A stretch of DNA of 56,545 nt from positions 1 through 56,545 of the forward strand of contig CAYQDB010000015.1 of the NCBI GenBank assembly GCA_964416195.1, given 5' to 3'. The notes under the pieces are model-generated. The model worked only from the letters and a program-made list of their open reading frames with translations, was not told the origin of the DNA and did no database searches. Every line of letters starts with the position of its first letter. Within the stretch, counting starts at the first letter, position 1. The DNA comes from CAYQDB01 sp964416195 (lineage in GTDB: Bacteria > Zixibacteria > MSB-5A5 > GN15 > FEB-12). Made by a program: the position numbers and the translations under genes. Of the stretch, positions 33,501 to 41,245 are shown one piece after another.

Positions 33501-34285
33501 TGGCCATCGGCATTGGCTGCAACAATACCGGCAATGTGGGTGCCGTGTCCATAGTGGTCAGTGGGGTCATTGTCCCCGACAGGATTAAAATAATCTACTA
33601 CGTCACCGGAAACATCGTACCCGACAGTATCATCAACAAAGCCATTGTGGTCATCATCGGCGCTATTGCCGGGGATTTCATCCGCGTTTCTCCAGAACCT
33701 CCCCTGAAGCTCCGGATGAGTAGGGTCAACGCCGGAGTCGACGATCGCCACCACTACCTTGGTCGTTTCCGATGGCGGATGATCGTACTGGTGCACGAGT
33801 CGAACATCCTTGTCGGGTGTGCCATTTTTGAAAGTCTGGTAATCGTTGTTGTAACCCGGCACACGCACTATGCCCAGGTAATCCTGGCCGTTGTTGCTGA
33901 GGTACCACTGGTAAGAAAACAGCGAGTCAGCAGGCCAGCCGAAGAACTCCAGGTAGTAGTCCGGCTCTACATACTCCACATTGTCTTTACCCAGGATGGC
34001 CACCACGTCCGCCATTGAAAGCGCTTGGGCCGAACTGCTGAAGACATAGAATTGGGCCAACTCCTCACTACCCGTCAGGTGGCTTTTGACCTCCAGCAGT
34101 GACAGCCTCTCCAAGCGATCTTCTTTGGCCAGGGCTTGCGCCAACCGGTTGGGATTGGCTTTCCTGCTTAACTTAACAACGAATCTACCCGGCACCGGGC
34201 CGGTCGGTCGGTGCGTGCTGTAAACCCCGCCAGCCAGGAGAAACAGGATAAATATTGCCGATAGCTGCCATAGAGTTCTTTTCAT
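30581..34285 (-). CDS. Secreted subtilisin-like serine protease (S8) with FG-GAP-like repeats and T9SS sorting domain
   Basis: A 1234-aa exported protease from the ATG at 34285. The signal peptide LWQLSAIFILFLLAGGVYS and a propeptide-like region (VPGRFVVKLSRKANPNRL) precede the S8 domain. Its catalytic triad is visible: Asp about 183 in VAIVDSGVD, His about 248 in GHGTHIAGI, Ser about 417 in GTSMAAPM. A beta-rich linker leads into FG-GAP/VCBS-like repeats with calcium-binding loops (DLNHDGIKEIAVG, DVDRDGEDEIICT, DLDLDGTPEVL, DVDGDGLVELILI). A T9SS domain with YQNYPNPFNPATTIRFDLP ends the protein. The frame is open to 34411; M38 (34300) is also possible. It overlaps the propeller gene by 4 bp. 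It likely degrades extracellular protein. Confidence 0.9.
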   Translation of the reverse strand: MKRTLWQLSAIFILFLLAGGVYSTHRPTGPVPGRFVVKLSRKANPNRLAQALAKEDRLERLSLLEVKSHLTGSEELAQFYVFSSSAQALSMADVVAILGKDNVEYVEPDYYLEFFGWPADSLFSYQWYLSNNGQDYLGIVRVPGYNNDYQTFKNGTPDKDVRLVHQYDHPPSETTKVVVAIVDSGVDPTHPELQGRFWRNADEIPGNSADDDHNGFVDDTVGYDVSGDVVDYFNPVGDNDPTDHYGHGTHIAGIVAANADGHGVVGIAPQAQIMPVKIWPNASSSVGAAGIMYAVNSGAQVINISWGTPFESSVLKEAIDFARHNGVLVCIAPGNTGDNSRYFPAAFDSTFVVAAGNSDGYETDFSTYGAHIDIVAPGLDILSLRAAGTDMYGDLVTQEPGVRIVGDDSLYYLADGTSMAAPMAVGAAALILSFRPDLSLSQLQEILLYGATDLVDPRNTGDTLIGPDTISGYGYLDIDSSLFLLQHGGLHIVEPVHRGRYTGNFQIRIAPVAGYTGSWQLDYSVGLGSQDWQLLASGVGIPADSLAYIFSDPTVQGYINLRLTDKFGSSQIISVVHVRQNQVEITSPVSGQELEYNIAIQGSVYGPDLDSMAIFSSYEGGSLRHLFSSTGEFFDSLMYILSVSGSDTGSFAIRLLGYFASDSIADTVSVEVKSAFATGWPQPLGGRGAMTAVCCDLNHDGIKEIAVGTSNGLFLFYGNDGTIVDGFPVLPERDMRSVPAIYDVDRDGEDEIICTNDSSICVFKYDGSSANGWPQECTTGMIPYEYAYPSPVVTQLRQNSPYGATPDSGILIINKIAQILAYRFNGDSYFYSTGGLFAKLDPRLSESYGIGGNTSPFVTATNLTGDDLFEVVASYTSPYPYTGLGVFQGANGQAKFDDEPVVERLWSVYGTVLADLNGDLLPEIITSGYDTIGVPQIWAKTMGNIDLPGWPVAIPAITSWIGSYPTAADLDLDGTPEVLCTFFEYDISALYIFKADGTPYVQHEGRPVGEAFLEPVTFGTPVVTNLTGDEYPEIVMRSGYLLPGTGSEKVYILDHIAQPLPGWPISTPARWGQVISSLYAPLVDDVDGDGLVELILISDDNELLVWNFDASVDNGRNTGRFLMDNFNSNVLPPQVPTGVDDEYPTLPTTMALYQNYPNPFNPATTIRFDLPARSAVRVDVFNILGQKVATAVDREMRAGRHEVEFNGSKFASGIYFYRLKAGESIQTRKMMLIK

Positions 34286-34468
34286 GGTTTCTGTCCACAT
34301 AGTTGCGCTCGTGTAACAAGAAGCGGACAAACAGGTTTCTTCTCTTACATAGACGCCGGCAGCGGGCCGAACGTTCAATCCCTTCTTGTTCTTTAAGATA
34401 CTACAGTTCAAGGGGTTGTCAAGGCTAAACTTCGTGGTGACAATAAGATAGCTACGCCCTGTTCCCGC

Positions 34469-34497
34469 TTGACTTAACTTACGTATTTGTCTATTGT
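34469..34497 (+). promoter_or_regulatory. Promoter upstream of asnB, with a long structured leader
   Basis: TTGACT (34469-34474), 17-bp spacer, TATTGT (34492-34497). Transcription from about 34504 gives a leader near 240 nt. The leader contains an inverted repeat TGGGGGA (34633-34639) with TCCCCCA (34660-34666), which could be regulatory. The rest of the 34286-34745 gap holds no gene. Confidence 0.5.
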
Positions 34498-34745
34498 GTT
34501 GTCCAAGATAGACTCGTCATGTCAATACTCTTGGCGTTGTCAGACATGAAGAGGAATGAAACACGGCCGGGACAAACCACATACCTGCTCAAGCTCCCCG
34601 TGCTTCAGGACGAACAAGACCAATGAAAGCTCTGGGGGACCCTTGGAGTTGAGCTTCACTCCCCCATAACAGGAGAAAGAGACGTTACAGCGATGGTGTT
34701 ATAAGCCCCGTCAATTATCAAGAGAAGCGGAGAAGAGTTAATTCC

Positions 34746-36746
34746 ATGTGCGGCATTGCTGGATATTTTCAACTACACGGAAAAGCGAAACCGGATCGTG
34801 AGCTGATCGGCCGCATGGTGAACCAGATCCGCCACCGTGGCCCGGACGAATTTGGAGCCTATCTTGACGACAAGTGCGTGCTGGGGCAGGCTCGCCTATC
34901 GATTATCGATCTGGCAGGTGGCTCCCAGCCATTGTGCAATGAAGACGGATCCGTTTGGGTGACATTCAACGGTGAGATATTCAACTATGTTGAGCTTCGC
35001 CCCGAATTGGAAAAGGCAGGCCACCGGTTCCGCACTCAATCCGATACCGAAGTTATTATCCACGCCTACGAACAGTGGGGGAGGCAGTGCCTCTCTTATT
35101 TCAATGGTCAGTTTGCGTTTGCCATCTACGACAAAAGGGACGAGTCCTTGTTCATTGCCAGGGATAGATTGGGAATCCGACCTGTTTTTTATACTACCCA
35201 CAACGGACGTTTCTATTTCGCCTCGGAAATCAAATCCATCTTCTGTGACCCCACGATTTCCAGACAGATTGATTTCAAGGGACTCGATGAGATTTTTACC
35301 TGGTGGACAACAGCACCGCCCCGGACCGCTTTTGAGAATATCAACGAACTCGAAGCCGGAACATATCTTCAGGTAAGAGACGGAAAAATCAGCAGCAACC
35401 GTTACTGGTCAATGGAGTTTCCTGAAACATTCGACCAAAAGCGGTCCCTTTCTTCGTGGGCGGAGGAGCTTCATGCCCTGCTGGTCGATTCCGTCCGTCT
35501 GCGGTTGCGGGCTGATGTGCCGGTGGGGGCATATCTCTCCGGCGGGCTGGATTCCTCAGCCACCACCGCCCTTATTAAGTACTTCACCGACACGAGAGTT
35601 GAGACTTTCTCTATTGCCTTTCATGACAGAGCGTATGACGAGTCGGAGTTTCAACAGCAGATGGCCGGTTATCTTGACACCAGCCATCACCAGGTGCGCT
35701 GCTCTTATCGTGACATCGCCAAGCTTTTCCCGAAAGTAATCTGGCACACCGAGCGGCCTATCCTGCGTACAGCGCCAACCCCACTTTTCATGCTTTCCGG
35801 GTTGGTGAGAGAGAACAACTTCAAAGTCGTATTGACTGGAGAAGGCTCGGACGAGGTGTTGGGAGGCTACGATATTTTCAAGGAGACGCTGATCCGCAGC
35901 TTCTGGGCGCGTAATCCCAATTCAAGCTGGCGACCGCTTCTGTTGAAAAGGCTTTACCCTACCCTACCGCTCTCGGCGGCTCGGGCGCGATTCTACCTGG
36001 AAACCTTCTACAAGGCAGGTCTCTCTGAAACCGATAAGTACTACTTCTCGCACATACCGAGAATCAATACCACTACCAAGGTCAAGGACTACTTCACCGA
36101 GGAAGTCAAAGCAGCAATAGGTGGCTATGAGTCGCTGCAGTCGTTCGGTAGAGAGATGCCATCGCGGTTCTTCGACTGGCACCATCTTTGCCGCGCACAA
36201 CATATTGAGGCCAGGTCACTGCTGGCCGGTTACATTCTTTCGTCCCAGGGAGATCGGATGGCAGCGGCCAATTCCATTGAGGGGCGGTTTCCCTTCCTGG
36301 ATCACCACGTGGTCGAGTTTACCGCGACTATTCCCCCATGGCACAAAATCTTCGGGCTGAATGAGAAGTTTGTTCTTAAGAAAGCCATGCTAAAGGAACT
36401 GCCGAGGGAAATCATCGGTCGAGTCAAACAGCCCTACATGGCCCCCGATTCCAACAGCTTCGTACAGCCCGATTCACCGGAGTACATCGACGAGCTGCTG
36501 TCGGAGCAGGCGTTAAAGCAGGCTGGGATTTTCAACCCGGCCTTTGTGGCCAAACTGAGGGACAAGTGTTCCCGCCTGTCGCATGCTCATCTGTCATTTA
36601 AGGACAATATGTCTTTCCTCGGGATTCTTTCAGCGCAGTTGCTGGTTCGCTTGTATGTCGATGGTTTTGAAAGGGCCGAGAGCTTGCCCAGGGAATCTTT
36701 CAAGGTCTGGCAGGACGACACCACCGTTACGTTACACTCCGCATGA
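34746..36746 (+). CDS. asnB: Asparagine synthase (glutamine-hydrolysing)
   Basis: A 666-aa two-domain enzyme. The N-terminal glutaminase domain begins MCGIAGYFQ with catalytic Cys2 after Met removal, followed by NQIRHRGPDE, ARLSIIDLAGGSQPL and FNGEIFNYVELR. The synthase domain carries the PP-loop SGGLDSSATTALI (about residue 265) and TGEGSDEVLGGYD (about 365). It converts aspartate, glutamine and ATP to asparagine, or amidates another substrate. It is somewhat longer than E. coli AsnB (about 550 aa), like the AsnB-like proteins in polysaccharide or lipid clusters, so a non-housekeeping role is possible. A stand-alone acyl carrier protein lies 3.9 kb downstream. Confidence 0.92.
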   Translation: MCGIAGYFQLHGKAKPDRELIGRMVNQIRHRGPDEFGAYLDDKCVLGQARLSIIDLAGGSQPLCNEDGSVWVTFNGEIFNYVELRPELEKAGHRFRTQSDTEVIIHAYEQWGRQCLSYFNGQFAFAIYDKRDESLFIARDRLGIRPVFYTTHNGRFYFASEIKSIFCDPTISRQIDFKGLDEIFTWWTTAPPRTAFENINELEAGTYLQVRDGKISSNRYWSMEFPETFDQKRSLSSWAEELHALLVDSVRLRLRADVPVGAYLSGGLDSSATTALIKYFTDTRVETFSIAFHDRAYDESEFQQQMAGYLDTSHHQVRCSYRDIAKLFPKVIWHTERPILRTAPTPLFMLSGLVRENNFKVVLTGEGSDEVLGGYDIFKETLIRSFWARNPNSSWRPLLLKRLYPTLPLSAARARFYLETFYKAGLSETDKYYFSHIPRINTTTKVKDYFTEEVKAAIGGYESLQSFGREMPSRFFDWHHLCRAQHIEARSLLAGYILSSQGDRMAAANSIEGRFPFLDHHVVEFTATIPPWHKIFGLNEKFVLKKAMLKELPREIIGRVKQPYMAPDSNSFVQPDSPEYIDELLSEQALKQAGIFNPAFVAKLRDKCSRLSHAHLSFKDNMSFLGILSAQLLVRLYVDGFERAESLPRESFKVWQDDTTVTLHSA

Positions 36747-36823
36747 CAGCACTTTCCTAAGAACATTGTAACTAAATGGTGTGTGTTTGATATAAATCAG
36801 TCTTTTTGATATCACTTTTCTTC

Positions 36824-36852
36824 TTGACGAGCTATTGAAAATTTAGTATTAT
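36824..36852 (+). promoter_or_regulatory. Near-consensus promoter for the dockerin-like protein gene
   Basis: TTGACG (36824-36829), 17-bp spacer, TATTAT (36847-36852), 5 of 6 matches in each box. Start near 36859, leader about 80 nt, ending with GCAGGAGGA before the ATG at 36940. The surrounding AT-rich stretch (36775-36865) fits a strong promoter. Confidence 0.8.
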
Positions 36853-36939
36853 TTATATTGTAAGGTCTCGCTAACGAGGAACATGCGTTTGACTAAAACC
36901 GCACACCAAATATTAACTCTATAAATGCAGGAGGATTCC

Positions 36940-39900
36940 ATGACTAAAACCCTTACCCCGCTTATCATTTTGGTACTGCTGTTGCTGCTACCGGCAACAA
37001 GTGCACTCGGGCAGGGCATTTGTGGTGACGTAGATGGTAGCGGCACCATCAATGTTTCTGACATGACATATCTAATTGCTTGGATCATTATGGACGGCCC
37101 ACCCCCGCCTGACACAGTAATGGCCAATGCGGACCTTTGCGACGGCGTGGATGTGGGTGATATTGCCTGCATCATAGACTATTTATTCCTGGGTGGTCCT
37201 CCGCCTTGCAGTGGTAGCGCTAACTGTTCTCCCAACTCAGGAGGGATTATTACGCTGGACTCCGTGGGTGGAGAGCTTTCCCCGGGAGTGATTTCCACCG
37301 GAGATTCTATAACCTTCTACCTGCGTTACACTAATAACACGGGTGACAACATCCTGGACATAAGTAATGGTTTCCGAGTGTACTCGACCGACGGCGCTCA
37401 GTGGGGAGCTACCATTGCCGATATCACCGGCGCGCTCAATTACGAAAACTTTTACTTAGGCATTTTTACGAATACATATAGCGCTGAAGGATCAGGAGCG
37501 GATACAGTTGGGACCCTTGCCGGCACCTGGGAACCACCTGAAGGAATGCCGGTCGGTTTTGACGACGTTGCCTTCACAATAACTATCGGTCCGATTGGTT
37601 CTGCCTACATAGGCAAAACGATATGCCTTGATTCCTGTTTCTATGGACCGGGCGGTTCCTGGAAATGGCAGGTGGACGGCCAGAATCACTATGCTCCGGA
37701 CTGGGGTGGCCCATACTGCTTCACGATTCAGGAGCCTGTTCTTGAGGTCACTCCCGACACCTTGAATTTCTCCGTCTACCAGTGGAGCTATTATCCGGTT
37801 TGCGGAAGCTTCCACGTCAGTGAAGCCTTAGGAGCTAACATCCCCTTCCAATGCGACTATATTGAATCGGGCAGCTTCATAAGTCTTTCCAGTTTCAGTG
37901 GCATCACCCCCGATGACATAATGGTATGGGCAAACGGCTATGGGAAGTCGCCGGGGACATACCAGAATGTGATTGTCGTAGATGCGGAAGCATGGGGTAC
38001 GCCGCTGGAAGTGATTGTCAATATGACCGTCTATGCCGATCCGGAAGCGGCCATGATCCTCGATAATGTCGTTGGGCATTATGGCACTACCGGTATCAAA
38101 ACTGGAGTGCCGGTGACATTCACAATGCGTGCGATCAACAACTCGGGTGAGGGCATCTACGGCACGACAAATGCCTATCGCATCTATTCACCTGACGGTG
38201 CCCAATGGGATACCTTGACTGCCGATACCTTTAGTGCCTACGTGGCTCTGTTCGACGGCGGCTTCTTTATCAGTGAGATTAACGTAGACGGGTCCGGCAC
38301 TGACACCATCGGATTGGGCGGGGCAGCTATCTACAGCTCGGGAATGCCTAACGGTTATAATGACCTTGCCTACTCAATAACCATCGGTCCTATTGATTCC
38401 GTCTATGACGGACAGATCATTTGTGTGGATTCAAGTTGGTATCCTCCGGCTGGCCCTTGGCTCTGGGCTAATAACATTGGTGGTCAGATCTATCCCGAAT
38501 GGTCCGGGCCTCACTGTTTCACAGTGTACTACGTGCCATACACTCTGGTTGTCGATCCCGACACACTTCATTTTAGTGCTATCCAGGGAGGATCAAATCC
38601 CCCTGCGCAGAGCCTGTTTGTGGGAGAGGCCGGTGGCGCTGATATTGTCTACTATATCGATTCAGTTGAAGCTCCGTTCTTCGTCGACAAGACCGGCGGT
38701 CACACGCCCGACTCGGTGGTGGTGACTACGGACGTGTACGGTTTGTCGCCAGGCACGTACACCCAATCGGTCACCTTCGACGCCCTCAATGCCAACAATA
38801 CACCTCTGACGGTTTATCTGGAACTAACCGTGACAGAACCGGGAACATATGCTGATTCGCTCATTTTCCCTTCGGTAGCTGTAGACCAGGTTTGCGGCGC
38901 TGTTCAGCCGGTTGCGGTTATGCTGTCACAGCCGATAAAGGGAGCGACTATACCGGTAGAAATACCACCGGACGTCACAGTGCTGAATCTATCATTCCAA
39001 GGTCTGATCACCCAGAGTTGGGATTATAAAATCACCGAGATCAATCCCGACAATGGCTATGCCTTTGTGGCTCTGGCCAACTCTAAGGGTCTGACCATAC
39101 CGGTCGGGACAACCACGATATTTAACATGACTTTCAATACCGGCACAGCCGAGTGCCAAGTCGGTTCGTGTATGCGTTGGGATACCACTCTGATGGATGA
39201 CCCAGCCAGAGCGCTATTGTTTGCCGATATCAATAACTACGACTTACCACCCGGTTTCGACTACTTGCGCGACTCAACTTTGGTGCCTGGTTACCTCCCC
39301 GGTGATATCGATGGCAACCAGAGCTGTGATGTCGCAGACGTGACTGCTCTGGTCACGTACCTGTTCCTCTACGGTCCACCACCATGTGTTTTTAACGCTG
39401 CGGATATAAATGGTTCCTGCACCGGACCCAATATCTGCGATCTCACCTACATCGTGGACTACCTGTTCATGAGCGGAACGGCGCCTGTCTGTGGCTGTCT
39501 TGGCATTGGACAGGGTTCTCCGCTTGCCAAGATCAACCCGGGTATTTCAGTTGCCGCTAAGGTTGAAAACAACACTACAACAGTGTTGCTTTCCAGCCCA
39601 ATCGAGTTGCACGGCGTGCAGCTCGAGCTCAAGGGAGCCGGGGAGGCAACAGTGGCCAATCTACTCGGTGAGGAGTTTAATCTGGTGTACGGTCAGCGTG
39701 ATGGGGTGCTGAGAGTTGGCCTTCTGGATCTTGACGGTGCGGAGATCGTGAGGGCCGGCGAGCATCAGATGATCTCGATACCGGGCGAATACGAGCTTGT
39801 GTCTGCAGTCGTATCTGATATGAACCACAATGATATTATCGCTTCTATAGAAAAACTATCGGAACTGCCGAACAGATATGCCCTGCATCAGAATTATCCC

Positions 39901-40131
39901 AACCCGTTCAACCCTGTAACTACGATCAGTTTCAGCTTGAAGGAGCGTACGGATTACATCCTGACCATCTACAATTTAAGCGGCCAGATGGTGACCTCTT
40001 TCAAGGGCACTGCTGATCGCGGTGTGAAGGAAATCGAGTGGGATGCCTCCCATCATGCCAGCGGTGTTTACCTTTACAAGCTGGATGCCGGTAACTACAC
40101 CGAGACCAGGAAAATGATGTTACTGAAATAG
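36940..40131 (+). CDS. Large secreted protein with dockerin-like modules, duplicated beta modules and T9SS sorting domain
   Basis: A 1063-aa exported protein from the ATG at 36940 (GGAGG 5 nt upstream). After the signal peptide (IILVLLLLLPATSALG) comes a dockerin-like double repeat: GDVDGSGTINVSDMTYLIAW and DGVDVGDIACIIDYLFLGG. Two copies of a roughly 280-residue unit follow, each with a module ending in a CFT strand (YRIYSPDGAQW, DLAYSITIGPI, HCFTVYY) and a BACON-like segment (TLHFSAIQGG, VEAPFFVDKTGG). A possibly cohesin-like domain (VDQVCGAVQPVAVML) is next, then a second dockerin-like pair (GDIDGNQSCDVADVTALVTY, CDLTYIVDYLFMSG). The end is the sorting domain HQNYPNPFNPVTTISFSL. Dockerin-like repeats bind calcium and can dock partners, but no enzymatic domain is present. 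It may be a surface scaffold. Confidence 0.85.
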   Translation: MTKTLTPLIILVLLLLLPATSALGQGICGDVDGSGTINVSDMTYLIAWIIMDGPPPPDTVMANADLCDGVDVGDIACIIDYLFLGGPPPCSGSANCSPNSGGIITLDSVGGELSPGVISTGDSITFYLRYTNNTGDNILDISNGFRVYSTDGAQWGATIADITGALNYENFYLGIFTNTYSAEGSGADTVGTLAGTWEPPEGMPVGFDDVAFTITIGPIGSAYIGKTICLDSCFYGPGGSWKWQVDGQNHYAPDWGGPYCFTIQEPVLEVTPDTLNFSVYQWSYYPVCGSFHVSEALGANIPFQCDYIESGSFISLSSFSGITPDDIMVWANGYGKSPGTYQNVIVVDAEAWGTPLEVIVNMTVYADPEAAMILDNVVGHYGTTGIKTGVPVTFTMRAINNSGEGIYGTTNAYRIYSPDGAQWDTLTADTFSAYVALFDGGFFISEINVDGSGTDTIGLGGAAIYSSGMPNGYNDLAYSITIGPIDSVYDGQIICVDSSWYPPAGPWLWANNIGGQIYPEWSGPHCFTVYYVPYTLVVDPDTLHFSAIQGGSNPPAQSLFVGEAGGADIVYYIDSVEAPFFVDKTGGHTPDSVVVTTDVYGLSPGTYTQSVTFDALNANNTPLTVYLELTVTEPGTYADSLIFPSVAVDQVCGAVQPVAVMLSQPIKGATIPVEIPPDVTVLNLSFQGLITQSWDYKITEINPDNGYAFVALANSKGLTIPVGTTTIFNMTFNTGTAECQVGSCMRWDTTLMDDPARALLFADINNYDLPPGFDYLRDSTLVPGYLPGDIDGNQSCDVADVTALVTYLFLYGPPPCVFNAADINGSCTGPNICDLTYIVDYLFMSGTAPVCGCLGIGQGSPLAKINPGISVAAKVENNTTTVLLSSPIELHGVQLELKGAGEATVANLLGEEFNLVYGQRDGVLRVGLLDLDGAEIVRAGEHQMISIPGEYELVSAVVSDMNHNDIIASIEKLSELPNRYALHQNYPNPFNPVTTISFSLKERTDYILTIYNLSGQMVTSFKGTADRGVKEIEWDASHHASGVYLYKLDAGNYTETRKMMLLK

Positions 40132-40164
40132 TAGCTCGCGAAGATTAAACAATAAAACCGGAGC

Positions 40165-40199
40165 GGCCACCTCTCCCAGTGAGGGGTGGTCGTATTTTA
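40165..40199 (+). terminator. Terminator after the dockerin-like protein gene
   Basis: GGCCACCTCT (40165-40174) pairs with AGGGGTGGTC (40182-40191), ten pairs including two G-T, loop of 7, followed by GTATTTTAT. It lies 33 bp after the stop codon. Confidence 0.8.
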
Positions 40200-40317
40200 T
40201 ATGAACAGCCCGGCCTTAGCCAAATGACGACTTATACGATTTTGGGGTTGAAATGATACGAATAGGAGGTTAGTGTACAGATACAACCCACAGATGGCGG
40301 GTCGCAACCTTCGACTC

Positions 40318-40370
40318 CGCTCAGGATGACTAGTAACGCTCAGGGTGACTAGTCACGCTGGGGGTGGCAT
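40318..40370. repeat. Degenerate 19-bp tandem repeats in an intergenic region
   Basis: CGCTCAGGATGACTAGTAA (40318-40336), CGCTCAGGGTGACTAGTCA (40337-40355) and a partial third unit CGCTGGGGGTGGCA. The unit resembles the GCTCAGGGTGAC-type dispersed sequence found in many bacterial intergenic regions. The rest of the 40200-40535 stretch holds no gene that I can support. Confidence 0.65.
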
Positions 40371-40535
40371 TTTCAGGTTACCTCATGTTGAGCAATCCAT
40401 TCGCCTTTGGCGGACTGTAGGGCAGAGTCAAAGCATGGCATAATGCGATTCAAGAGAACTGATGAACGGTATGAGATAGCCTCAAGTCTCTCGATACTAC
40501 CCGAAAATGGAATAACATATCGTGCCATACAGGAA

Positions 40536-40573
40536 TTGACACCCCAGGCACTAAGGTTTATACTGGGTGCCTG
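40536..40573 (+). promoter_or_regulatory. Near-consensus promoter with overlapping operator-like inverted repeat (acp gene)
   Basis: TTGACA (40536-40541), 17-bp spacer, TATACT (40559-40564). A perfect 7-bp inverted repeat, CAGGCAC (40545-40551) and GTGCCTG (40567-40573), brackets the -10 and the expected start site, the classic position of a repressor operator. The leader to the TTG start at 40661 is about 90 nt. Confidence 0.75.
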
Positions 40574-40660
40574 CCGATAAGGTTACTGGGATATAGATGA
40601 ATACCGACTGTCGCAAGACGCGGCAGTAGAGAGAAGCTTAAAAGAGCGCAAGGAGGATGC

Positions 40661-40906
40661 TTGGACATACGAGCGGACATAAGGGGGTTCATTCGGGATA
40701 ATTTCATGATGGGTCGCGATGCCCGGGAGCTGACTGATTCCGGTTCCCTTTTGGAACTGGGCATTATTGATTCCACCGGGGTTCTGGAACTGGTCGGATT
40801 CATGGAGGAGAAGTTTGACTTCCACATTGAAGACGAGGAGTTGGTCCCTGAGAATCTCGATTCCGTAGACAACCTGGTCGGCTACATACAGAGGAAAACA
40901 TCCTGA
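40661..40906 (+). CDS. Stand-alone acyl carrier protein
   Basis: An 81-aa acidic helical protein with the phosphopantetheine attachment serine in LGIIDSTGVLELVGF (Ser38). It carries acyl or aminoacyl groups as thioesters. It is not the housekeeping AcpP, because the DSLD motif is replaced by DSTG and no fatty-acid genes adjoin. Such ACPs often work with an acyl-AMP ligase or asparagine synthase-like enzymes in dedicated pathways; asnB is nearby but separated by another gene. The start is TTG, supported by AAGGAGG 4 nt upstream (an ATG inside the spacer is out of frame). It has its own strong promoter. Confidence 0.88.
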   Translation: MDIRADIRGFIRDNFMMGRDARELTDSGSLLELGIIDSTGVLELVGFMEEKFDFHIEDEELVPENLDSVDNLVGYIQRKTS

Positions 40907-40917
40907 AAACATTCCAA

Positions 40918-40946
40918 CCCGTCTGGCCGACAAGGCCGTAGACGGG
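40918..40946 (+). terminator. Probable terminator after the acyl carrier protein gene
   Basis: CCCGTCT (40918-40924) pairs with AGACGGG (40940-40946), with an inner GGCC/GGCC pairing extending the stem. The following sequence is only ATTTCC, so termination may be inefficient. It lies 12 bp after the stop codon. Confidence 0.5.
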
Positions 40947-41234
40947 ATTTCCTGACGCTCGAAAGTGAGCTTACATGATAGATACTGCGAAGCCGCAGCC
41001 GGCGGCGTATCACCAATTGCCGGGCTATTCCCTACAAACATAAGGCGAGACTAATATCCCGCTACAACCGGTGACATATTTCACGGGACACAATAGTTCA
41101 GGGGCACTTACTCGGCGCCAGCATTCAGTTCAGTGCTACTGCGATGCAGGTGACGCCTGGGCCTTTTCAGAATACCTATGAGCTATTGCTATTGGAATGC
41201 AGTCATGTTATCTTAACGGGTAAATCTAAACCTG
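40947..41234. other. Intergenic region before the S9 peptidase gene
   Basis: About 290 bp. The open frame of the peptidase extends back to 41144, but its upstream codons look non-coding and lack a ribosome-binding site. I see no other gene, repeat or clear promoter. Confidence 0.5.
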
Positions 41235-41245
41235 TAGGAGGCATG

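Noticed and set aside
40318..40370. CRISPR-like tandem repeats
   Set aside because: The units are contiguous 19-mers without spacers, number fewer than three complete copies, and no cas gene is near.
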